DNA from: Treponema sp. UBA7570
GTDB taxonomy: Bacteria > Spirochaetota > Spirochaetia > Treponematales > Treponemataceae
Reading direction: 5' to 3'
Length of the DNA: 11,060 nucleotides
Assembly (NCBI GenBank): GCA_002477955.1
Contig: DLLE01000060.1
Span: 1-11,060 of the forward strand
The notes under the pieces were generated by a model. That model was not told the DNA's origin. It saw only the letters and a list, made by a program, of their open reading frames with translations, and did not search any database. Numbering within the stretch: the first letter of the stretch is position 1; every line of letters starts with the position of its first letter. Of this stretch, positions 7,385 through 11,060 are shown one piece after another. A program made the position numbers and the translations under genes.

Positions 7385-7412
7385 TAACCAAAAGTATCTT
7401 TGGTTATTTTTT
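7385..7412 (+). terminator. Terminator/attenuator hairpin in the ptsN-like leader
   Basis: TAACCAAA (7385-7392) and TTTGGTTA (7399-7406) form a perfect 8-base-pair stem with a six-base loop, followed directly by six T residues (7407-7412). It is AT-rich, so modest in strength. No plus-strand gene lies upstream within this region, so it would act on transcripts from P1. The sequence CTTTGGT occurs again at 7430-7436 and could pair with the same upstream arm instead. Confidence 0.5.
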
Positions 7413-7425
7413 AAGAAAAAAATTC

Positions 7426-7454
7426 TTGACTTTGGTAACAAGGGAAGGTAAACT
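7426..7454 (+). promoter_or_regulatory. Proximal promoter of the ptsN-like gene (P2)
   Basis: TTGACT (7426-7431), a 17-base spacer and TAAACT (7449-7454) fit a sigma-70 type promoter. The expected start point, six to eight bases past the -10, falls on or beside the ATG at 7461, so this promoter would yield a leaderless or nearly leaderless mRNA. Confidence 0.5.
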
Positions 7455-7460
7455 AAAATT

Positions 7461-7907
7461 ATGGACTTAAGAACAGTATTAACACCTGAAACTGTAGAAC
7501 TTCATCTGCAGGGCAAAACAAAAGAAGACATCATCGACGAGATGCTTGAAATTTTAGTTAAGGCGGGAAAAGTAACTGATAAAGCTGCTGCCCGCGAATG
7601 TGTACTCGACCGTGAACGCAAAATGTCTACTGGTATGAAGCACGGAATCGCTATTCCACACGGAAAAACAGACACTGTATCAGATTTAGTAGCATGTATC
7701 GGTATTTCTGATAATCCGGTTGATTTTGATTCTTTGGATCAGGAACCATGCCGTATCTTTATTATGACACTTTCGCCAGTAAATAAAACTGGTCCGCATC
7801 TTCAGTTCTTGGCAGAAGTAAGCCTTTTGTTCAAGAGTGCAGAAAAACGTCAGCAGATTCTTAATACGCAGGACAAGGCTGAAGTAATAAAAATTCTTAC
7901 CGAATAG
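7461..7907 (+). CDS. ptsN: PTS EIIA domain protein, fructose/nitrogen type (PtsN-like)
   Basis: This 148-residue protein is a single EIIA domain of the fructose/mannitol/PtsN family, about the full domain length with nothing attached. The phosphorylated histidine is H67 in GIAIPHGKTD (62-71), with a second conserved histidine H61 just before. FIMTLSPVNKTGPHLQFLAEVSLLF near 100-124 is the other family signature. No EIIB, EIIC, HPr or EI gene is near, so a regulatory PtsN-like role is more likely than sugar transport; this is inferred from context. The start is forced, because an in-frame TAA lies 12 bases upstream (7449-7451, inside the -10 box of P2). The only purine-rich site, GGAAGG, ends 12 bases before the ATG, further than usual. 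Gene symbol by family only; it could also be called a fructose-type EIIA. Confidence 0.92.
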   Translation: MDLRTVLTPETVELHLQGKTKEDIIDEMLEILVKAGKVTDKAAARECVLDRERKMSTGMKHGIAIPHGKTDTVSDLVACIGISDNPVDFDSLDQEPCRIFIMTLSPVNKTGPHLQFLAEVSLLFKSAEKRQQILNTQDKAEVIKILTE

Positions 7908-7928
7908 TTTTTTGGCGAGAAATCGGGG

Positions 7929-7961
7929 AGGCTCTTGACCTTTTGGTCAGGGGCTTTTTTT
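7929..7961 (+). terminator. Intrinsic terminator of the ptsN-like gene
   Basis: GCTCTTGACC (7931-7940) pairs with GGTCAGGGGC (7945-7954) over ten positions, two of them G-U, around a TTTT loop. Seven T residues follow (7955-7961). It lies 24 bases after the stop codon and is the best terminator in the window. Confidence 0.85.
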
Positions 7962-7983
7962 ATTTATACAAGCTGGAGAAAAT

Positions 7984-8415
7984 ATGAAATTTGAAAAAAT
8001 TTTTGAATCAAAAAATCATAAACTCTATAAAACGACAGGAGAAGAAGTTCCTGTAACAGAAAAAATGATTTTTCCTGTAAAATGGAGCGACGTGGAAGGC
8101 GCAGAAGAAGAATATGATGAAAATTTTCTTGCTCAGCTGCGCGACCGCCTAAAAGTGCTCGAAGAAAAAAACGAATTTGTTTTTTTGGAGCCTGTTTACG
8201 ACAAAAAAGCGACTCCAGGACAGTTTAACAACGCAATGAAGCATACAGCGCGCCGTGTAAAAGACTGCAAATCAGTTATTGGAATGGCTCTTGTAAGCGA
8301 AGTTGCCGATGACGCAGATGTTTTGAGCGATTTTTTGGAGAAAATTTCAGAAAAACATCCGCAGTATGTTTATTTTGCAAAAAAGCCCTGCACGGAAGAC
8401 GTTGTGCTTTATTAG
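7984..8415 (+). CDS. Small conserved-looking cytoplasmic protein, function unknown
   Basis: I do not recognise a family for this 143-residue protein. It is charged, soluble and without a signal peptide or membrane segment. It has a mixed alpha/beta pattern: strand-like FVFLEPVYD (65-73), a helix with NNAMKHTARRVKDCKS (81-96), strand-like VIGMALVSE (97-105), then a helix and a final YVYFAKKP strand. This alternation could be part of an alpha/beta or barrel-like fold, but no catalytic motif is evident. The start is supported by GGAGAA 5 bases before the ATG. It follows the ptsN-like terminator by only 22 bases, so it depends on readthrough or on a promoter inside the terminator region. TTGACC with TTTTAT 17 bases on is a weak candidate. 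It is probably a genuine gene. Confidence 0.75.
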   Translation: MKFEKIFESKNHKLYKTTGEEVPVTEKMIFPVKWSDVEGAEEEYDENFLAQLRDRLKVLEEKNEFVFLEPVYDKKATPGQFNNAMKHTARRVKDCKSVIGMALVSEVADDADVLSDFLEKISEKHPQYVYFAKKPCTEDVVLY

Positions 8416-8462
8416 GTCAAAAACCTGCATAAAATCATAAAAATGTCGCATATAACGGAATT

Positions 8463-8491
8463 TTGTTGAAAATAATGCAGATTATTACAAT
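8463..8491 (+). promoter_or_regulatory. Candidate promoter of the lytic transglycosylase gene
   Basis: TTGTTG (8463-8468), a 17-base spacer and TACAAT (8486-8491) lie in the AT-rich gap between the two genes. The start point would be near 8498, leaving a leader of about 29 bases. That leader contains a small perfect dyad, CTAATT-GA-AATTAG (8506-8519), and no purine-rich ribosome site. Confidence 0.45.
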
Positions 8492-8526
8492 TTATTCTAA
8501 AATCTCTAATTGAAATTAGTATTGAA

Positions 8527-9294
8527 ATGTGCAACTATGAATCCATTATGAGTTCATATACTGCAAAATTGTTCAGGGAAGTTCTTCCTGTCAGCGTTTT
8601 GTTTTTAAGTGTGTGCTTGCTGATATATTTTTTACTTCCCTCTGGAGAAACAGAATCTGTTCTTGATTCTTATGCTGAATTGGCCAATGCAAAATATTCA
8701 GAAGAATTGGCGCTCGAAGTTGGATTAAAACCGGAATATTTTGAGTTTTCAAACGAAAATGACCGTGGTCTGGAGCTTTACAGACAGCCTGGCTCTCGCG
8801 CATCTGTTGAATGGTTTTATACTCAGGTGACAGGCAACCGTCTTGTTGCACTTGCAATCCTTGAAAATGCCGACAGAAACAATATTCCATTGAGCCTTGC
8901 ATTTAGCCTTGCTTTTGTAGAGAGCCGCTTTAAGCCGGACGCAGTCAACAGAAATTCAAATGCGACTGTTGACAGAGGACTTTTCCAGTTAAACAGCGCG
9001 TCTTTTCCACATTTGACTGAATCAGAATTTTTTAATCCTGAAGTAAGCGCAAAATACGGAATGATTCATTTGCGCTGGTGCATGGATCTGGCTGGAACAG
9101 GAAATGATGTGACTGCGCTTGCCATGTACAATGCCGGTACAACAAGGGTTCGTGCAAATAAGACACCTCAGCATACCCTAAACTACGTTGCAAAAATCAG
9201 CGCATATCGGGTAAAACTCGAAGGCCGTTTTAATTCAGACGTGGCTTCTTTTTTTAACGGTTCACAAAAGAACACAAGTCTTGCAAAAAAGTAA
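8527..9294 (+). CDS. Membrane-anchored lytic transglycosylase (SLT domain)
   Basis: This 255-residue protein carries an N-terminal membrane segment (about residues 20-38, VLPVSVLFLSVCLLIYFLL) that acts as a signal anchor, placing the rest outside the inner membrane. The C-terminal half is a soluble lytic transglycosylase domain. It has the catalytic glutamate in FVESRF (E132), GLFQLN (151-156), AMYNAG (199-204) and a late NYV (219-221). It cleaves the MurNAc-GlcNAc bond of peptidoglycan with formation of an anhydro end. The segment between anchor and domain (about 40-100) has no recognised fold. No ribosome site precedes the ATG at 8527 or the in-frame ATG at 8548, so the exact start is uncertain. 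Both starts keep the membrane segment. Confidence 0.88.
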   Translation: MCNYESIMSSYTAKLFREVLPVSVLFLSVCLLIYFLLPSGETESVLDSYAELANAKYSEELALEVGLKPEYFEFSNENDRGLELYRQPGSRASVEWFYTQVTGNRLVALAILENADRNNIPLSLAFSLAFVESRFKPDAVNRNSNATVDRGLFQLNSASFPHLTESEFFNPEVSAKYGMIHLRWCMDLAGTGNDVTALAMYNAGTTRVRANKTPQHTLNYVAKISAYRVKLEGRFNSDVASFFNGSQKNTSLAKK

Positions 9295-9309
9295 CACTAA
9301 AATTATTTT

Positions 9310-9331
9310 CCCTGCTGCTTTTGTGGCAGGG
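9310..9331 (+). terminator. Hairpin after the lytic transglycosylase gene, possible terminator
   Basis: CCCTGCTGC and GTGGCAGGG form a nine-pair stem (two G-U) with a TTTT loop, 15 bases after the stop codon. The expected T run after the stem is missing; only ATT follows. The stem is good enough to stop exonuclease or contribute to termination, but it is not a textbook terminator. Confidence 0.35.
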
Positions 9332-9339
9332 ATTGGAGT

Positions 9340-9418
9340 GGTGCCGAAGGCAAACAAACGCTTGCGTTTGGTCGCAGCCACGCAAAGCCCGGCGGGGCTT
9401 TGTAGCCCCCGGCCACCC
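9340..9418 (-). repeat. GC-rich two-hairpin intergenic element, copy D
   Basis: Read on the minus strand the order is GGGTGGCC, hairpin 1 GGGGCT-ACAA-AGCCCC (9394-9409), then CCGGGCTTTGCGTGGCTGC, GACC, hairpin 2 CAAACGC-AA-GCGTTTG (9355-9370), then TTTGCCTTCGGCACC. This is the same order as copy C. The stretch GACCAAA.GCAAGC.TTTGTTT is shared, except that the two variable bases of hairpin 2 change together. It begins 12 bases past the pflA stop codon, so it is probably transcribed as the tail of the pflA message. Confidence 0.65.
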
Positions 9419-9429
9419 AAATTCTTATT

Positions 9430-10176
9430 TTATTCCTGCCATCGAGTATATTTATCACATTCCAAAATCTTTCTTGCGTTTTCGATCTGTTCTGCGGACG
9501 GCATTGGCGTATCTTCAAGGGCGTATTTGATTCCCAGGTCGCGGTATTTTGAAATTGCAAGGTTGTGGTAAGGAAGAATTTCAACGCGGTAAACATTTGA
9601 AAGAGTACGGATAAAATCCCTTGTTTGAGTCAAATACTCATCGTTGTCCGTAATTCCTGGAACAAGCACGTGGCGAATCCAGATTGGCTTTTGAATTTCG
9701 TCGAGATAGGCAAACATTTCGCGGATGTTTTTTCCGGTTTTTCCTGTGAGCTTTACGTGCTCTTCCTCGTTTATGTGCTTGATGTCCATAAGAAGAATGT
9801 CTGTAACTTCCATCAATTTTTTGAATTTTTCAAACCATTCGCCTTCTTTTGTAAACGGTTCTCCAGCTGTGTCAATGCAAGTATTGACGCCTTCTTTTTT
9901 TGCAAGCGTAAAGAGCTCAATTAAAAAATCAATTTGCAGCAGCGGTTCTCCGCCGCTTACTGTAATTCCGCCTTTTTTCCCCCAGTACGAGCGGCAGGAA
10001 AGCGCTTCTTTTAAGACATCTGCAGGTTCCCAAAGCTTGCCTTCTTTCATAATCCAGGTGTCCGGATTGTGGCAGAATTTACAGCGCATATTGCATCCGG
10101 CAGTAAAAACTATAAAACGTGAGCCTGGACCGTCTACGCAGCCAAAACTCTCAAACTGGTGAATGTATCCTTTCAT
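9430..10176 (-). CDS. pflA: Pyruvate formate-lyase activating enzyme (radical SAM)
   Basis: This 248-residue protein is a canonical glycyl-radical enzyme activase that installs the radical on pyruvate formate-lyase, for anaerobic conversion of pyruvate and CoA to formate and acetyl-CoA. Signatures are ESFGCVDGPGSRF (9-21), the cluster motif CNMRCKFCHNPDTW with C28, C32 and C35, TVSGGEPLLQ (72-81), LLMDIKHI, and the late IRHVLVPGITD. Its length is normal for PflA. The start is supported by GAGGT six bases before the ATG. The pyruvate formate-lyase gene itself is not in the window. Upstream on the same strand is only intergenic DNA with a 12-base dyad (10231-10265), so the gene seems to be transcribed alone. 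The -10/-35 boxes (TATTAT at 10207-10212) are too weak to call. Confidence 0.95.
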   Translation of the reverse strand: MKGYIHQFESFGCVDGPGSRFIVFTAGCNMRCKFCHNPDTWIMKEGKLWEPADVLKEALSCRSYWGKKGGITVSGGEPLLQIDFLIELFTLAKKEGVNTCIDTAGEPFTKEGEWFEKFKKLMEVTDILLMDIKHINEEEHVKLTGKTGKNIREMFAYLDEIQKPIWIRHVLVPGITDNDEYLTQTRDFIRTLSNVYRVEILPYHNLAISKYRDLGIKYALEDTPMPSAEQIENARKILECDKYTRWQE

Positions 10177-10230
10177 ATTGTACCTCGTAAAAATCTAATT
10201 CTTTCTATAATAATCTAACAAATTTTCGGC

Positions 10231-10265
10231 ATTAAGAAAAATAATTTTTCAAAATTTTTCTTAAT
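10231..10265. repeat. Perfect 12-base inverted repeat upstream of pflA, operator-like
   Basis: ATTAAGAAAAAT (10231-10242) is exactly complementary to ATTTTTCTTAAT (10254-10265), with an 11-base spacer. It lies 54-89 bases upstream of the pflA ATG, abutting the expected -35 region of that gene. It could be a regulator binding site or an AT-rich hairpin. I cannot match it to FNR, CRP or Rex consensus sites. Confidence 0.45.
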
Positions 10266-10270
10266 TTTAA

Positions 10271-10492
10271 GGAATAGAAAGCAGAATAAAAGCAGACATA
10301 GACGGAAGTTTTACAAAGCGGAATCAGAAGAAATACAAACTTCTCGAAAAAACGAAGCTTCGCAATTGCGTCGGGCTAAACGAGGGGCATTGGTTTGCAA
10401 CGGCTTTGGCAATATCGTTTTTCTCTTGGCTACTTGACTTTTTTTCGGGGGGGGTAGCATTTTTTAGCTTTAGCTTAAAAAGGAGCATGTAA
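10271..10492 (+). other. Unassigned open stretch without a start codon, possible gene remnant
   Basis: Between an in-frame TAA (10268-10270) and TAA (10490-10492) the plus strand stays open for 73 codons. The reading has a basic N-terminal half (KRNQKKYKLLEKTKLRN) and a hydrophobic, aromatic C-terminal half (HWFATALAISFFSWLLDFF, then AFFSFSLKRSM). It has no ATG, GTG or TTG in its first half and no ribosome site, so it is not a normal gene. The 8-G tract falls inside it. Two overlapping perfect palindromes, CGAAGCTTCG (10353-10362) and CGCAATTGCG (10361-10370), argue that at least part is non-coding. It could be a decayed 3' end of a membrane protein gene or chance. Confidence 0.2.
10434..10460 (+). 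promoter_or_regulatory. Promoter-like boxes separated by an 8-G tract
   Basis: TTGACT (10434-10439) matches five of six -35 bases. After TTTTTTC and eight G residues (10447-10454) comes TAGCAT (10455-10460), which matches four of six -10 bases. The spacer is 15 bases; two more G residues would give the preferred 17. The downstream gene is the PEGA lipoprotein, about 190 bases away. Poly-G tracts in promoters are a known slippage switch in Treponema pallidum. Whether this one is a promoter at all is inference. Confidence 0.35.
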
Positions 10493-10532
10493 TAAGAACT
10501 TTGCCTAAAATAGCGTCAAAGTTTTTATTAAC

Positions 10533-10590
10533 AAGTTTGCGTTGCAAACTTTCTTATCAACTGCAATTTCTCGCTTCGTTGCGAAATTGC
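10533..10590 (+). promoter_or_regulatory. Two hairpins in the leader of the PEGA lipoprotein gene
   Basis: AAGTTTGC-GTT-GCAAACTT (10533-10551) is a perfect eight-pair hairpin. GCAATTTC..CGC with GCG-AAATTGC (10563-10590) is a ten-pair stem with a small bulge and loop TTCGTT. No T run follows either, so they are not plain terminators. They fill the gap between the G-tract promoter candidate and the gene, and would be part of its leader if that promoter is used. Confidence 0.4.
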
Positions 10591-10648
10591 GTTAAAAAGT
10601 CAAATCGAAAATTGATATTTTCTCATTGGCTTTTTATGGGAGAAAAAG

Positions 10649-11032
10649 ATGAATCTAAAAAAAATTGGAGCAAACGTTACGGCTGGAATTCTGCTGGTGA
10701 TTTTTTGTGCGTCTTGCGTTACGCAGACAAGAGTTAATTTTTTGACAGATGTTGACGGCGCGGAAGTTTATGTTGACGGAGAAAAAATCGGAACAACTCC
10801 TGTCCAGAAAAAACTCAGCAACGCGGTTTGGAAAGATCCTGACATTTTGATAAAAAAAGAAGGCTACAAGGATTTGTATACTGGCTTGAACAAAGAGATT
10901 AAAGGCGTAAATCTCGTTAGCGGGCTTCTTCTTTGGTGGCCCTCATTGTTTTGGGTTTACGGTCCAAAGAAAAATCAGAGCTATATGCTTATCCCTTCCG
11001 CAAACAGTGTTCAGGACAGCGTGAATGAATAA
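10649..11032 (+). CDS. PEGA-domain lipoprotein
   Basis: This 127-residue protein starts with a lipoprotein-type signal, MNLKK followed by the hydrophobic AGILLVIFCASC. The modified cysteine is probably C23 (ASC); C20 is an alternative. A PEGA motif follows: DVDGAEVYVDGEKIGTTPVQKKL (about 34-56, VDG..V.VDG...G.TP). PEGA motifs are found in surface and S-layer-like proteins. A second hydrophobic, tryptophan-rich stretch, LLLWWPSLFWVYG (93-105), suggests another membrane contact. The start is set by GGGAG six bases before the ATG. A 7-base-pair hairpin follows the stop. Location is probably the periplasmic membrane face or outer membrane; the function of this group is not known. Confidence 0.85.
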   Translation: MNLKKIGANVTAGILLVIFCASCVTQTRVNFLTDVDGAEVYVDGEKIGTTPVQKKLSNAVWKDPDILIKKEGYKDLYTGLNKEIKGVNLVSGLLLWWPSLFWVYGPKKNQSYMLIPSANSVQDSVNE

Positions 11033-11034
11033 AA

Positions 11035-11055
11035 TTCGGCTTTGTCATAGCCGAA
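11035..11055 (+). terminator. Hairpin after the PEGA lipoprotein gene
   Basis: TTCGGCT (11035-11041) and AGCCGAA (11049-11055) form a perfect seven-pair stem with a seven-base loop, two bases after the stop codon. The window ends five bases later, so a T run cannot be checked; AAATC follows immediately, which is not ideal. Confidence 0.45.
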
Positions 11056-11060
11056 AATCT

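Noticed and set aside
9281..9596. Short frames on both strands between the transglycosylase and pflA genes
   Set aside because: They cross hairpins of element D and the end of pflA, and their translations look like low-quality shadows.
9430..10176. A pfl operon
   Set aside because: No pyruvate formate-lyase or formate transporter gene is next to pflA within the window.
10481..10495. AGGAG followed by ATG-TAA-TAA, a start-stop mini-ORF
   Set aside because: Only one base separates AGGAG from ATG, too close for initiation, and no downstream effect can be argued from sequence alone.
10501..10737. 78-codon frame starting with TTG, overlapping the PEGA gene
   Set aside because: The AAGGAG upstream is 15 bases away, the frame runs through two hairpins, and it overlaps the well-supported PEGA lipoprotein in another frame.
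1..11060. CRISPR array, transposase, phage or toxin-antitoxin genes
   Set aside because: No regularly spaced direct repeats and no matching protein signatures were seen; the repeated GC-rich blocks are dispersed palindromic elements.

Overview
The window looks like chromosomal DNA from an anaerobic, AT-rich, low-GC bacterium, most likely a spirochaete of the Treponema group. This is inferred from protein style, not from a marker gene: an Amt transporter fused to a P-II domain, a PEGA-domain lipoprotein, a COG1313-type radical SAM protein, a pyruvate formate-lyase activase, and GC-rich multi-hairpin elements scattered between genes. No rRNA, tRNA, transposase, phage gene or CRISPR array is visible.

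Layout. Bases 1-227 hold a GC-rich palindromic element (copy A) and a hairpin-rich leader, followed by an ammonium channel with a C-terminal P-II domain (+, 228-1973) and its terminator. A convergent intergenic stretch (1974-2180) carries element copy B. The minus strand then carries a very large GH13 alpha-amylase-family protein (2181-5555), a PflX/COG1313 radical SAM protein (5698-6717) and a small acidic protein of unknown function (6723-7130). The last two form a tight pair, and the GH13 gene also has its own extended -10 promoter. The 330-base divergent region 7131-7460 contains element copy C, two back-to-back promoters sharing a -35 region, an intrinsic terminator and a second promoter positioned so that the next gene may be leaderless. 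On the plus strand follow a stand-alone PTS EIIA/PtsN-like protein (7461-7907), a small unknown protein (7984-8415) and a membrane-anchored lytic transglycosylase (8527-9294). Element copy D precedes pflA (-, 9430-10176). Bases 10177-10648 lack a confident gene but hold a 12-base dyad, an unassigned start-less reading frame, an 8-G tract between promoter-like boxes, and two hairpins. They lead into a PEGA-domain lipoprotein (+, 10649-11032).

How the genes fit together. Most are independent housekeeping or regulatory units: ammonium uptake with built-in nitrogen and energy sensing, alpha-glucan metabolism, PTS-linked regulation, anaerobic pyruvate metabolism through PFL activation, and cell-wall turnover. 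There is no obvious single pathway and no defence or mobile system. The most interesting content is regulatory and structural: the self-contained Amt-P-II fusion without the modification tyrosine, a family of two-hairpin intergenic elements whose arms change in a compensating way, the arrangement of promoters and terminator before ptsN, and a G-tract that could tune a promoter by slippage.
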